Shown here one piece after another: positions 1 through 11,587 of a stretch of DNA of 64,000 nt. Where the stretch lies: the NCBI GenBank assembly GCA_023457495.1, contig JAEWLQ010000023.1, positions 1 through 64,000 of the forward strand, read 5' to 3'. A model generated the notes under the pieces. That model worked only from the letters and a program-made list of their open reading frames with translations, searched no databases and was not told the origin of the DNA. Each line of letters begins with the position of its first letter. The first letter of the stretch is position 1. A program made the position numbers and the translations under genes. The DNA is from Pseudomonadota bacterium. GTDB taxonomy: Bacteria; Pseudomonadota; Gammaproteobacteria; Steroidobacterales; Steroidobacteraceae.

Positions 1-40
1 GCCGAAAGGAACGCTGCGCGAGAGCTAACTCAGCGATTTC

Positions 41-1696
41 TCACCCGGCACCGACCGCACCGACCGGGAGCCTCTCCAGGAGCTCGGGGAGGGGCGTGGC
101 GGCGCAGAAGAGGTGTCCTTGGCCCTCGTGGCATTGCTCGGCGACGAGGAACTGGGCCTGGGCCTCGGTCTCGATGCCTTCGGCGACGATGCGCAGGCCG
201 AAGGCGTGGCCCAGCGCGATGGCCGCGCGGCAGATCGCGCGCGCCTCGTGATCGTGTCCGACTTCCTCGACGAAGGATCGGTCGATCATGATGCCGTCGA
301 GCGGGCTCGCGCGCAGACGACCGAGAGAAACGTATCCCGTACCGAAATCGTCCACCAGCACCCGCACGCCCTGGCCACGCAACTGGTGCAGCGCCGCGAG
401 TCCCGTGCGCCCCGTCGACAACATCTGCTCGGTGATTTCGAGGTCGAGGTGCGCGAGATCGGCGCCGGCCGTCGCGGCGGCGTTCGTCACGTCCTCGGCG
501 AGGCTTTCCGCGGAGAGATACTGGCGACCGACGTTCACCGACACGCGGATGTGAGGAAGTCCGCGCGCCGCGAGCGACGCGAGATCGCGGCAGGCGCGTC
601 GCAGCACCCAGCGCCCGAGCTGCACTGAAAGACCCGACAGCTCGGCGATGGGCAGGAATTCCGAGGTCGGCACGAGCCCGCGGATCTTGTGCGGCCAGCG
701 CAGGAACGCCTCGACCGCCACGACTTCGCGCGTGGCGAGCACGTAGCGCGGCTGGTAGTGCAGCTCGAGCTCATCGCTCTGGATGGCGTGCGTGAGCTCC
801 TGCTGCCAGTCGAGGCGCGTGAGCGAGGCGATACGCAGCGTATCGGAATAGAACAGGACGCGGCGCTCCTCGCCCTGGCGGCGGATCGCATCCAGCGTGG
901 TCAGCGCGCGATCGATGAGTTCGACCGAGCGATCGCCATCGGTTCCCGAAAGCGTCACGCCCGCGCGCGCGGCGAGCTGGAATATCTGTCCGTCGAAATC
1001 GACCGGGTGACGTAGCGCCTGGATGAGGCTCTCCACAATGGCATCCGCGTCGGCGCGGGAACGCAGATCCGAGAGCACGACGCCGATGACGTCGTCCGAC
1101 ACACGTGCGAGCCGCGGCAGGTTCGTACGGCCCTCGGGCAGCGTGTCCGCGATCGTCTTCGCAGCGTGCTCCACCAGTCGGTTGGCGAGCGCCGAATCGA
1201 ACACGCGCTGGTAGGTCGCGTATCCGCCGATGTGGATCAGTACGACACCGACGGTGTCTTCGCGCAGCGCCGCCATGTCGAGCGCCATGCGCAGGGACTT
1301 CTCAAAGCCCTCCCGATGCGGCAGCAGCGCACTCGCGCCCTGTGGATAGAGCCCGGAGTCGTTGGACGTGGCGCCCGCGCCGAGATCACGGCACACCACC
1401 AGCGCGCGGTCGAAGCCCTGCACCTGGAAGCGCATCTCGTACTTGATCTCGCCGTCGCGATACCGCTGCTGCGCGGCCTTGCGGGTCTTGAGGATGCGCC
1501 GCACCGTCTGCAGCATGTGAGTCGCGATCTCTTCGTTGAAGACCTCGCCGAGCATGCGGCCCGGAATCTCCGTCTCGCCGGCCTCGAGGCCGCGCACGGC
1601 GTTGCCGCCGATGCACGAGAGCACGGTCCCGTCGCGGCGCACGATCAGCGCCAGGTCGGGCAGGGCGCTCGCGATTTGTTGGCGGATGTCATCCAT
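41..1696 (-). CDS. PAS/GGDEF/EAL protein with degenerate cyclase and phosphodiesterase sites
   Basis: A 551-residue cyclic-di-GMP family protein. The first ~100 residues look like a PAS sensor, residues ~130-285 are a GGDEF fold whose signature reads SDDVI instead of GGDEF, and the rest is an EAL domain. The EAL domain keeps E329 (VEAFLRW, in place of EAL), the Asn of VSVNV, EITE, DDFGTGY and VAEGIET. The lysine normally found in the LKID motif is Met470 (GIMIDRSF). That lysine is part of the catalytic set in active EAL enzymes, so the protein may bind rather than cleave c-di-GMP (inference). There is no signal peptide, so it is probably cytoplasmic. It starts 10 bases after the diguanylate cyclase gene and is probably co-transcribed with it. 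Confidence 0.88.
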   Translation of the reverse strand: MDDIRQQIASALPDLALIVRRDGTVLSCIGGNAVRGLEAGETEIPGRMLGEVFNEEIATHMLQTVRRILKTRKAAQQRYRDGEIKYEMRFQVQGFDRALVVCRDLGAGATSNDSGLYPQGASALLPHREGFEKSLRMALDMAALREDTVGVVLIHIGGYATYQRVFDSALANRLVEHAAKTIADTLPEGRTNLPRLARVSDDVIGVVLSDLRSRADADAIVESLIQALRHPVDFDGQIFQLAARAGVTLSGTDGDRSVELIDRALTTLDAIRRQGEERRVLFYSDTLRIASLTRLDWQQELTHAIQSDELELHYQPRYVLATREVVAVEAFLRWPHKIRGLVPTSEFLPIAELSGLSVQLGRWVLRRACRDLASLAARGLPHIRVSVNVGRQYLSAESLAEDVTNAAATAGADLAHLDLEITEQMLSTGRTGLAALHQLRGQGVRVLVDDFGTGYVSLGRLRASPLDGIMIDRSFVEEVGHDHEARAICRAAIALGHAFGLRIVAEGIETEAQAQFLVAEQCHEGQGHLFCAATPLPELLERLPVGAVGAG

Positions 1697-1706
1697 GACA
1701 GGTTCT

Positions 1707-4700
1707 TCAGCGCGCCTCTCGCAGGACGCGCAGCGAGTTCACCGTATCGTCGCTGCCGCGCGTGGAGGAGTGTTCGATGATGACGCCGCTCGCGATGAGC
1801 CCGTCGACATTGGACTCGACCGCGGCGACGACGGAGTCGAGCTGCGCCACGGCCTCGGTGCCGAACCAGCCGCGCCAGGCATTGCGATGACGCTTGGCGC
1901 GATACAACGCCAGGTCCGCGATCTTGATCGCCTGCTCCCAGCTCACGGCGTCGGGCATGCCGGGAATGAACGGCAGGCAGGTCAGGCCGATGCTGCAGCT
2001 GGTGCGCACGATCGCGCCCTTGGGCAATACGCATTTGAGCTTGGCGATGCGCTCGCGGATACGCTCGGCGAGGATGGTGACGTGCTCGACGTGCTGCGCC
2101 TGCGCGACCACGACGAACTCGTCGCCGCCCCAGCGCGCCAGCGTGTCGTCGGGACGGATCGCCGCGCGCAGAGACTTCGCGATCTCGATGATGATCTCGT
2201 CGCCGGCGGCATGCCCGTGCTGGTCGTTGATGGGCTTCAGCGCATCCAGATCGATGATCATGATGGCGAGGCCCTGCGAGTCCCTGCGCTCGGCGAGCAT
2301 GCGCGGGAACTGCTGCATCAGGTAGCGGCGGTTCTGGAGCCCCGTCAGCGTATCGGTGTAGCTGGCCATCTCCAGGCGCCGGTTGGCGTCCTCGAGCTCG
2401 CGATAGCGTTGCGCGAGCTCGAAGGTGCGGTCGCTGACCTGCTGCTCCAGCTCGAGGCGTAATGCCGCCGCGCGCGCGATGCGGCGCTGCTGCGCGTACC
2501 ACACGCCGAGCAGCATGAGCAGCGCGACCAGCGTGTAAGCGAAAAAGGCCCACTTGGAGAACCACGGCGAGGGCGCCACGTCGATCGGCAGCGCGAGATC
2601 CTGCGTGCTCCACACACCGTCGCTGTTGCTGGCGCGCACGCGGAACACATAGTGGCCGCCGGGCAGGTTCGTGTAGGTCGCGGCGCGGCGCTCGTCGGCG
2701 CGCACCCAGTCCTTGTCGAAGCCATCGAGCTTGTATTCGTAGCGGTTCGAGCGCGGATCGGCGTAATCGAGCGCCGCGAATTTCAGCGTGATCACGTCCT
2801 CCTTGTGACCGAGCTGCAGCCGCTCGATGCGCTCCTCGGGCACGCCCGCGGTTCCCGGCGTATTGAGCTTGAGGAACTGTGTGAGCACGACGCGCGGCGG
2901 GCGCTCGTTGAACTCGAGGACTTCCGGATAGAAGGCGTTGTAACCGGCGGTGCCGCCGAAATACAGCCGACCACTGCGGTCGCGGTAATGCGCGCCGAAA
3001 TTGAATTCTTCCGCCTGCAAGCCGTGCAGGCGATGGAAGCGTTGCACCGCGCCGCTTCTCGGATCGAGCCGCGCGAGTCCGAAATTCGTGCTGATCCAGA
3101 TGTTGCCGGCGCCGTCCGCACGCAGCCCGTAGACGGAGTTGTTTGGCAGTCCGCGCGCCTCGGAGTAGTTCTCGAAGCGCAGGTTGCCGGGCGCTTCGCC
3201 CGGGTTCACCACCCGGTCGAGACCGCCGGCCCGCGTGCCGATCCACACGCCGCCGTTGTCGTCCACGAGGATGGAGTAGATAGTGTCGTCGCTCAGCGAG
3301 TCGAGTTGCTGGGCGTCGCGCTTGTAGTAGTGGATGCGGCGCGTCTTCGCATCCCAGACATTGAGTCCACCGCCATCGGTACCGATCCACACGTGCCCGG
3401 CCCGGTCGCGCGCCATGGCGGTCACACGGCCGCTCGACAGGTGCAGGCCGTCCTCGGGGCCGGGGCGCAGGTTTTCGAAGCGGCGCAGGCGCGCATCGAA
3501 ACGCGAGATGCCGCCGCCGTAGGTACCGGCCCAGAGCTGGCGATCGACCTCGAGCAGGCTCATGACTCCGGTCGCGGCCAGCGTGGTTGGCACGGCAGGA
3601 TCGTGCTGGAAGCTCTCGGCGCGCAGCGTTTGCGGATCGAAGCGATTGAGACCACCGCTCATCGTGCCGACCCAGACCGCACCGTCGGCCGTGCCGAGCA
3701 GGGTCATCACGCGGTCGTCGCTCAGCGAGTTGCGGGCGCCCGCGACGTAACGCACCGGCGTGACCTGCGAAAGCGCGCGGTCGAGCACGTTGATGCCCTT
3801 GCCGAACGTGCCGACCCACAAGCGTCCCTGCGGGTCTTCGGCGAACGAGGTGATGTTGCGGTCGGTGAAACCTTCCGTCGCGCTGGCCTGCGAATGGCCG
3901 AAGGACCAGGTGCGCGGATTCCACTTCGCGAGCCCCCCGGACTTGGTGCCGATCCAGAGGCTGCCACCGCGATCCTCGAACAGCGAGATGACGTAGTCGT
4001 CGGGCAAAGATCGCGGCTCGGCGACGTCGCGGCTGTAGCTGGAGAAGGTCTCCGTGGTGATGTCGAGCCAGGCGAGGCCGCGCATCGTTCCAACCCAGAG
4101 CCGGCCCGCGGTGTCGATCAGCAGCGCGCACACGCGATTGGAAGGCAACCCGGCCTGGGCGCCCGGCGTCCCCGCGGTTTTTGCCTGGTAAACGCGCCAT
4201 TGCGCGGCACGCGGTTCGTACCGCGCGAGACCTGCGTCGGTGCCGACCCAGATCAGGCCATCGGGGGACTCGACGAGCGCGCGCACGCGCACGCCCTGAT
4301 CGCCCGCGATCTCGCCGGGCAGTTCGATGCGGGTCACCGCGAGCGTGGCGCCCGAGATGCGGTCGAGCCCGCGATTGCTGGCGATCAGCGTGTCGCCATT
4401 GCGCAGGATGAGGATGCCGTTGATGGAATCGTCGGTGAGAGAACGGTTGTCACCGGGCTGGCTCGTGAAGCGGCGCAATTCGCGCGAGCGCGTGTCGTAG
4501 AGCGCGACCCCGTCGTCACGGGTTCCGATCCACAGCCTTCCCAGCCGATCGCGCGCCAGGCTGCGCGCGCGCTGCAGATAGGGCGCGTCGCGCAAGGCAT
4601 CCGGCGCCTCCAGGTTTCCAGTCTGGGCATTGCGGAAAACGATGCCGCCGCCGTCGGTGCCGATCCACAAACCGTCTTCGGTGGCGGCCAGGGAATAGAT

Positions 4701-4988
4701 CCAGGGGTTGGGCAGGGAGCGGGCATCACCGCGTTGGTGTCGCAGCTGCCGGAACTCGTAGCCGTCGAAACGATTGAGGCCGTCCTCCGTGCCGAACCAC
4801 ATGAAGCCTTCGCTGTCCTGCGCGATCGCGATCACCGTCTGCTGGGACAGTCCTTCCTCGAGGCTGTAGCGCTGCAGGCTGAGGGGCGGGGAGGCGGAGG
4901 AAAGGGCGGCGAATGCCAGGCAGAGTGTCGCGAACACCGCGCGCAAGCGATGACTGGGTGGCCTGTTTGTTCCCCGCTCTTCTGGCAT
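1707..4988 (-). CDS. Periplasmic beta-propeller sensor diguanylate cyclase (Reg_prop, Y_Y_Y, GGDEF)
   Basis: A 1093-residue membrane protein that should make c-di-GMP in response to a periplasmic signal. An N-terminal signal segment (to about residue 32) is followed by repeated Reg_prop blades with the pattern W-(I/V)-G-T-xx-G-G-L, which form two seven-bladed propellers in this family. A Y_Y_Y domain, a membrane helix (~residues 785-810), a short coiled coil and a GGDEF domain follow. The active site is intact (GGDEF at 954-958). An inhibitory RxxD site (R945-D948) sits exactly five residues upstream, so product feedback is expected. This architecture is known from hybrid two-component sensors; here the output is a cyclase. 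The damaged EAL gene follows directly. Confidence 0.93.
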   Translation of the reverse strand: MPEERGTNRPPSHRLRAVFATLCLAFAALSSASPPLSLQRYSLEEGLSQQTVIAIAQDSEGFMWFGTEDGLNRFDGYEFRQLRHQRGDARSLPNPWIYSLAATEDGLWIGTDGGGIVFRNAQTGNLEAPDALRDAPYLQRARSLARDRLGRLWIGTRDDGVALYDTRSRELRRFTSQPGDNRSLTDDSINGILILRNGDTLIASNRGLDRISGATLAVTRIELPGEIAGDQGVRVRALVESPDGLIWVGTDAGLARYEPRAAQWRVYQAKTAGTPGAQAGLPSNRVCALLIDTAGRLWVGTMRGLAWLDITTETFSSYSRDVAEPRSLPDDYVISLFEDRGGSLWIGTKSGGLAKWNPRTWSFGHSQASATEGFTDRNITSFAEDPQGRLWVGTFGKGINVLDRALSQVTPVRYVAGARNSLSDDRVMTLLGTADGAVWVGTMSGGLNRFDPQTLRAESFQHDPAVPTTLAATGVMSLLEVDRQLWAGTYGGGISRFDARLRRFENLRPGPEDGLHLSSGRVTAMARDRAGHVWIGTDGGGLNVWDAKTRRIHYYKRDAQQLDSLSDDTIYSILVDDNGGVWIGTRAGGLDRVVNPGEAPGNLRFENYSEARGLPNNSVYGLRADGAGNIWISTNFGLARLDPRSGAVQRFHRLHGLQAEEFNFGAHYRDRSGRLYFGGTAGYNAFYPEVLEFNERPPRVVLTQFLKLNTPGTAGVPEERIERLQLGHKEDVITLKFAALDYADPRSNRYEYKLDGFDKDWVRADERRAATYTNLPGGHYVFRVRASNSDGVWSTQDLALPIDVAPSPWFSKWAFFAYTLVALLMLLGVWYAQQRRIARAAALRLELEQQVSDRTFELAQRYRELEDANRRLEMASYTDTLTGLQNRRYLMQQFPRMLAERRDSQGLAIMIIDLDALKPINDQHGHAAGDEIIIEIAKSLRAAIRPDDTLARWGGDEFVVVAQAQHVEHVTILAERIRERIAKLKCVLPKGAIVRTSCSIGLTCLPFIPGMPDAVSWEQAIKIADLALYRAKRHRNAWRGWFGTEAVAQLDSVVAAVESNVDGLIASGVIIEHSSTRGSDDTVNSLRVLREAR

Positions 4989-5136
4989 TTTGTTAAGGCC
5001 GGATGACTCCGACCCCTATCCTAGTGGGGCACGGAAAAAGGCTGTGTGATTGGCGTCAGAAGCGCCGATCGGCGCGCGCCGCGGCGAAGCCGGGCGGCAG
5101 CGCAAGTGTGATGCGATTCACGCTTGCCGGGGCGAA

Positions 5137-5781
5137 TCAGGTCCAGTCGAGCGTGGAAACGCCGAGCTCCGACGCGGCGCGCCGCGCGCCGAGGCTGCCG
5201 TTCACGAGCACCCCATGGCGGGCGAGTTTCAGATGCGGCAGGTCGGATTCGGCGTTGCCGTACGCGAACGTGTCGGGGTCGTCGCGCGTGGCCATGAGTT
5301 CGCGCAGGCAGCGCGCCTTTTCTTCGCCGCGCCGGTTCGCCGTGGTCAGGGTGCCGTCGAGGCGATCGCCCTCCCAACGCACGCCGGTGCAGATGACCAG
5401 GTCGAATCCGAGTTGTCGGCCGAACTCCGGGACGTAGAAATCGACGCTTGCCGACATGAGCACGAGGTAGTGCCCCTTGTCGCGGTGCCGGCGGATCGTG
5501 GCGAGCGCCTCGCGAAAGCAACGCCGCTCGATGGTGTTCCTGACGAAGCGGTCGGATGTCGCCTGAAGTTCGTCGCGCGGCGTTCCACGCAGCGTGCTGC
5601 GCAGCAGGGATTGCTTGAGCGCGGCACGATCGCGATCGAAGACGAAGCGGATGGCCGCGGGGATCACGCCTAACAATCGCAGCAGGCGCAGCGGCCGGCG
5701 CACGAGATGCCGCAGGACCAGCGGGAAAAGCGTGTCGCGGTAGGTGATCGTTCCGTCGAGATCGAAGATGGCCATCGTCAT
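5137..5781 (-). CDS. HAD-IB family phosphatase (SerB-like)
   Basis: A 214-residue HAD phosphohydrolase. All four HAD motifs are visible: DLDGT near the N-terminus (nucleophile Asp and acid/base Asp), MSAS (motif II), a lysine in EEKARC (motif III) and GNAESDLP (motif IV, Mg binding). A helical cap after motif I resembles the phosphoserine phosphatase/HAD-IB group. The substrate cannot be told from sequence. A second ATG two codons downstream is an alternative start. It is transcribed divergently from creD, and about 150 gene-free bases separate its end from the diguanylate cyclase start. Confidence 0.85.
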   Translation of the reverse strand: MTMAIFDLDGTITYRDTLFPLVLRHLVRRPLRLLRLLGVIPAAIRFVFDRDRAALKQSLLRSTLRGTPRDELQATSDRFVRNTIERRCFREALATIRRHRDKGHYLVLMSASVDFYVPEFGRQLGFDLVICTGVRWEGDRLDGTLTTANRRGEEKARCLRELMATRDDPDTFAYGNAESDLPHLKLARHGVLVNGSLGARRAASELGVSTLDWT

Positions 5782-5892
5782 GATGGCGAAATCTTACACG
5801 GCGTCCGCGCCACGATTCGCCACAATTGCGCCTTTTCGTTTGCCACTTTGTGGTTCGACACTTTCGGCCGTTCGCAATACGGGAGTAGAAAG

Positions 5893-7272
5893 ATGTCCGA
5901 ACGTCGCCGATTCATTCCGCCGCTGCTGGCCAAACTTCTGGTCATTGGCGCGCTCGTCATGTTGCTTCTCATACCGGTCAGCCAGGTCGAAGAGCTGGTG
6001 GGCGAGCGCGTCGGCATGCGCGAGACGGCCGCGATGCGGGTCGCCGAGTCCTGGGGCGGAGCCCAGACCACCGCGGGCGTGTTGCTCGCGATCCCGGTCG
6101 AAACCACCCGCGTGATCGTCGAGCAGAGCGCGGCGGGACGCGAATCACAGCGCACCGAGGTCGACCGCAATGTGTTGTACGTGCTGCCCGACTCGCTCAC
6201 GGTGAGCACCGACGCGGAGCCGGGCACGCGCACCGTGGGTCTGTACACGACGCCGGTCTACCTAGCCAAGATCGTCATCGCCGGAGAATTCCTCACGCGC
6301 GACTTCGCGCACCTCTCGCAGCCGAAAGAAGGACGCGAGGTGAAATGGAACGAGGCGCGCCTGATGGTCCTCAACAGCGAATCAAGGGCGCTGCGCGCGG
6401 TCGATGACCTCGAAGTGGGCGGCGAGCCCGGCCAGGTGGCCGCGGATTCGTACGCCGGATTGGCCGGAATCTCCACCGGCGTCCCGCTGGCTGCGCTGCG
6501 CGAACGTTCGACGATTCCGTTCCGCCTGAAGCTCACGCTCGCGGGCAGCAGCCAGCTGTCGTTCCTGCCGTTGGCGCGCAAGGCGGATATCTCCATCAAG
6601 TCCCGCTGGCCACACCCCAAGTTCGAAGGCGCGCCGGCGCCGCTCGATCCCGCCATCACGGACGACGGTTTCACCGCGAAATGGTCGGTGCTCGAAATCA
6701 ATCGTGCGTTCGGCCAGAGCTGGTACGACGCGTACGTGCGTCCGGGCGTGCCGGCGGAAGCGGCGTTCGCGAAGAGCACGATCGGCGTGTCGTTCTATGA
6801 ACCCGTGGACGTCTATCAACGCAACTACCGCGCGGTGCACTACGCCGTGCTGCTGATCGCGATCACGTTCCTGACGTTCTTCCTCTGGGAGCACGTGAGC
6901 GGCCTCGCGATCCACGGCATGCAATACCTGCTCGTCGGCCTCGCGCTGGCGCTGTTCTATCTGCTGTTGCTCGCGCTTTCGGAGCACGTCAGCTTCGACG
7001 TCGCCTACGCGATCTCCGCGGGAGCCCTGGTCGCGTTGATCACGATCTATCTCACGGGCGTCCTGAGGAGCCTGCCGCTGTCGCTCGGGGCAGGGGCGGG
7101 ACTGGCGACGCTGTACACGATGTTGTACTGGATCCTGCGCTCCGAGGATTACTCGCTGCTCATGGGCGCGCTGCTGCTGTTCGGCGTGCTCGCGATCCTG
7201 ATGATCACGACGCGGCGCATCGACTGGTCGAACGTCGCGCGGATCCCGCGCGGCGGGGACGCGATCGAGTAG
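5893..7272 (+). CDS. creD: CreD family inner membrane protein
   Basis: A 459-residue inner membrane protein. One N-terminal helix (KLLVIGALVMLLLIPVSQ) precedes a large periplasmic region of about 300 residues, followed by five to six C-terminal helices (IAITFLTFFLWE, YLLVGLALALFYLL and others). This is the CreD layout, including the family motif RRNYRAVHYA-like YQRNYRAVHYAVL before the helices. The chosen ATG has a GGGAG ribosome binding site eight bases upstream; an upstream in-frame extension lacks membrane character. In E. coli creD belongs to the CreBC regulon, but no creBC genes are in this window. Its true role is poorly understood. The gene ends in a strong hairpin. Confidence 0.9.
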   Translation: MSERRRFIPPLLAKLLVIGALVMLLLIPVSQVEELVGERVGMRETAAMRVAESWGGAQTTAGVLLAIPVETTRVIVEQSAAGRESQRTEVDRNVLYVLPDSLTVSTDAEPGTRTVGLYTTPVYLAKIVIAGEFLTRDFAHLSQPKEGREVKWNEARLMVLNSESRALRAVDDLEVGGEPGQVAADSYAGLAGISTGVPLAALRERSTIPFRLKLTLAGSSQLSFLPLARKADISIKSRWPHPKFEGAPAPLDPAITDDGFTAKWSVLEINRAFGQSWYDAYVRPGVPAEAAFAKSTIGVSFYEPVDVYQRNYRAVHYAVLLIAITFLTFFLWEHVSGLAIHGMQYLLVGLALALFYLLLLALSEHVSFDVAYAISAGALVALITIYLTGVLRSLPLSLGAGAGLATLYTMLYWILRSEDYSLLMGALLLFGVLAILMITTRRIDWSNVARIPRGGDAIE

Positions 7273-7280
7273 TGAGATGG

Positions 7281-7317
7281 CCGGGGTGCCGGCGGGACTT
7301 CCCCGCGGGCACCCCGG
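7281..7317. terminator. Convergent hairpin between creD and SRPBCC gene
   Basis: Arms 7281-7290 and 7308-7317 are perfect complements (CCGGGGTGCC / GGCACCCCGG). After one G-G mismatch the stem continues for five more pairs (7292-7296 with 7302-7306) around an ACTTC loop. It lies between two converging genes. There is no long T run, so termination may be weak, or the hairpin may mainly protect 3' ends. Confidence 0.6.
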
Positions 7318-7322
7318 ATTCC

Positions 7323-7844
7323 TCAGGCGAATCGCTGCGCGTATTCCTTCTCGAGCTGCGCGTGCGTGCTCCAGAACGGCCGGGGCGTGTGATTGGCGAG
7401 CACGTCCTCGAGGATGCCGACGTGGACGTCCCAGCCTCCGGAGACGCTCAGGAGTTCGTCACGCTCGTCGAGCTTGCGGTGCGTGATCGTGAACAGCACC
7501 TGCTCGCCACGCGGCGCGAGCTCCCACAGCACGATCGAGTGGCCGCCATGGCTTTCCATCCAGGTGAACTCGAGTAGTTGGGGCGGCTCGCAGCGCAGCA
7601 CCTGGCCGGTGAAGGTCATCGGCATGTCCTGGTACTTGGCGGGCGTGGGTTCCGCGGACAACGTATCGTGCTTGAAATCGAGCTCGATCCGGCCGCCGCC
7701 ACTCAACTCGAAGTTCCCGCCGGCGAGCCAGCGGGCGCGTTTTTCGGGTTCGGTCAGGAAGCCCCAGATGCGTTCGATGGGACCGGGAAGCAGCCGCTCG
7801 AGGCGGATGGCGTCGGCGGCGATGCGGGTGGCGTATGAGTGCAT
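7323..7844 (-). CDS. SRPBCC (AHSA1-like) domain protein
   Basis: A 173-residue single-domain START/SRPBCC protein of the activator-of-Hsp90 homologue type. Typical features are RLLPGPIERIWGFLTEPEKRA near the start (written here only in part: PIERIWGFLTEPEKR), the basket strands and the final helix (WSTHAQLEKEYAQRF). These proteins bind hydrophobic ligands; the ligand is unknown. The gene starts three bases after the stop of the ArsR-type regulator. This ArsR/SRPBCC pairing is very common and suggests that the regulator controls the pair. Confidence 0.85.
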   Translation of the reverse strand: MHSYATRIAADAIRLERLLPGPIERIWGFLTEPEKRARWLAGGNFELSGGGRIELDFKHDTLSAEPTPAKYQDMPMTFTGQVLRCEPPQLLEFTWMESHGGHSIVLWELAPRGEQVLFTITHRKLDERDELLSVSGGWDVHVGILEDVLANHTPRPFWSTHAQLEKEYAQRFA

Positions 7845-7847
7845 GTG

Positions 7848-8171
7848 TTACTCCTTCAGGGCGCGCTCGAGGGCATCGAGGCGATGGGTCCAGAACTTTT
7901 CGTAGCGGCGCAGCCAGCGGCCGATGCCCATCAGCGGGCCGGGTTCGATCCGGCAGCGATGCACACGGCCTTCGACCGTGCGGTGGATGAGGCCGGCCTC
8001 TTCGAGGGTGCGGATGTGTTTGGAGGCGGCCGCGAGCGACATGTGAAACGGCTCGGCGAGCTCGCTCACGGTGTGCTCACGGGCGGAGAGCCTGCGCAAC
8101 ATGTCGCGCCGGGTGGCGTCGGAGAGTGCGTGGAAGACGTTGTCGAGGCGTTCGCTGTTTAATTCAACCAT
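7848..8171 (-). CDS. ArsR family transcriptional repressor
   Basis: A 107-residue winged-helix regulator beginning MVELNSERLDNVFHAL. The recognition region (TVSELAEPFHMSLAAASKHI) and the wing (RTVEGRVHRC) match the ArsR/SdpR-like group that pairs with SRPBCC genes. It lacks the CxC metal site of true arsenic sensors, so it probably does not sense metal. The ATG at 8171 is preferred over one 12 codons upstream (8207) because it starts the conserved domain and sits in the centre of a perfect palindrome. It is presumably autoregulated (inference). Confidence 0.88.
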   Translation of the reverse strand: MVELNSERLDNVFHALSDATRRDMLRRLSAREHTVSELAEPFHMSLAAASKHIRTLEEAGLIHRTVEGRVHRCRIEPGPLMGIGRWLRRYEKFWTHRLDALERALKE

Positions 8172-8181
8172 GTGGTTGAAT
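8162..8181. promoter_or_regulatory. Perfect palindrome over the ArsR start codon (probable operator)
   Basis: ATTCAACCA-TG-TGGTTGAAT: nine-base arms that match perfectly. The regulator's own ATG lies at the centre, so bound protein would block both transcription and the start site DNA. A degenerate second copy lies about 39 bases upstream. Operator function is inferred from symmetry and position. Confidence 0.65.
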
Positions 8182-8201
8182 GTACGCGCGTCCCCGGAAT
8201 T

Positions 8202-8219
8202 ATTCAACCATCGGGTTAA
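8202..8219. promoter_or_regulatory. Second, imperfect copy of the ArsR-type operator
   Basis: ATTCAACCATCGGGTTAA shares the left arm ATTCAACCA with the perfect palindrome at 8162-8181 and has a degenerate right arm. The centres of the two copies are about 39 bases apart, close to four helical turns, so both would face the same side of the helix. It overlaps the stop codon of the dioxygenase-like gene. Confidence 0.5.
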
Positions 8220-8809
8220 GGGATGTTCATGCCGAGCTGGATGTCGCGGCGCGCGAACCAGGTGCCGTCGCGCTTCTCGGGGGTGGCCAGTCCATCTCCA
8301 CCCCGATGGCTCGTACGGCGTTTGTCTGGAGGATTCAGCGGGTCGTCGGTGAATCGCAGGTCATCGATGTAATAGGTGCCACGGCCGGGCTCGATGACGT
8401 GCATGTGCACGTGCTCCGGCGTGTTGAGCTGCGGATAGGCGCCGGGTCGGATCGTGTCGAAGCGATATCGCCCCTGCGCGTCGGTCACCGCCCAGCCTCG
8501 CAGGCGGCCATGCTGATTGCGCGCGCGCGGATAGAGGCCGGTCACGTCCGTGTGATACGCGTAAACGATGATGCCCGCGGTGGGCGCGCCGCGCGCCGTC
8601 ACCACGCCCTCGATGACCAGCGGCACACCCGGCTCGGAGGCTGGCGCGATACGCGCCTGCGACGACAGCTTCGCGGGCTGATCGTCGAACACCCACTCGC
8701 AGCCCTGGCAGGGTCCGCCGATGACGGGCTCGCGTACGGCGGCGAGGGCACGCAACGCGTGCCCCGCGATCAGGGCACCTCCGGAAACGATCAGTGTTCG
8801 TCTCTCCAT
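8216..8809 (-). CDS. Intradiol ring-cleavage dioxygenase-like protein, exported
   Basis: A 197-residue protein with the beta-sandwich fold of protocatechuate/catechol dioxygenases. The Fe(III) ligand pattern is present: Tyr in TGLYPRA, Tyr in GAYPQL, and the two His of EHVHMH. The N-terminus (MERRTLIVSGGALIAG) looks like a signal, with paired arginines suggesting Tat export. It is shorter than true PcaG/PcaH or CatA and no other aromatic-degradation genes are nearby, so a metabolic substrate is not assured. The gene starts 17 bases after acnA with a GGGAGG site and ends against the ArsR operator. Confidence 0.78.
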   Translation of the reverse strand: MERRTLIVSGGALIAGHALRALAAVREPVIGGPCQGCEWVFDDQPAKLSSQARIAPASEPGVPLVIEGVVTARGAPTAGIIVYAYHTDVTGLYPRARNQHGRLRGWAVTDAQGRYRFDTIRPGAYPQLNTPEHVHMHVIEPGRGTYYIDDLRFTDDPLNPPDKRRTSHRGGDGLATPEKRDGTWFARRDIQLGMNIP

Positions 8810-8826
8810 CGGTGCCTCCCTTTACG

Positions 8827-11529
<2,703 letters not shown>

Positions 11530-11587
11530 TTAACTCTCCAACACTCTTGAAGAAAAAAGCGGCGCATTCTAACTCACTCGCACCGCA

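Noticed and set aside
2652..5006. Very long open frame (784 codons) on the plus strand
   Set aside because: It lies opposite the Reg_prop diguanylate cyclase, and its translation is low-complexity Arg/Ala/Asp with no domain. GC-rich codon bias keeps the antisense frame open.
5840..5892. cre-box-like repeats before creD
   Set aside because: CACTTT occurs twice but the TTCAC-N6-TTCAC consensus is not met.
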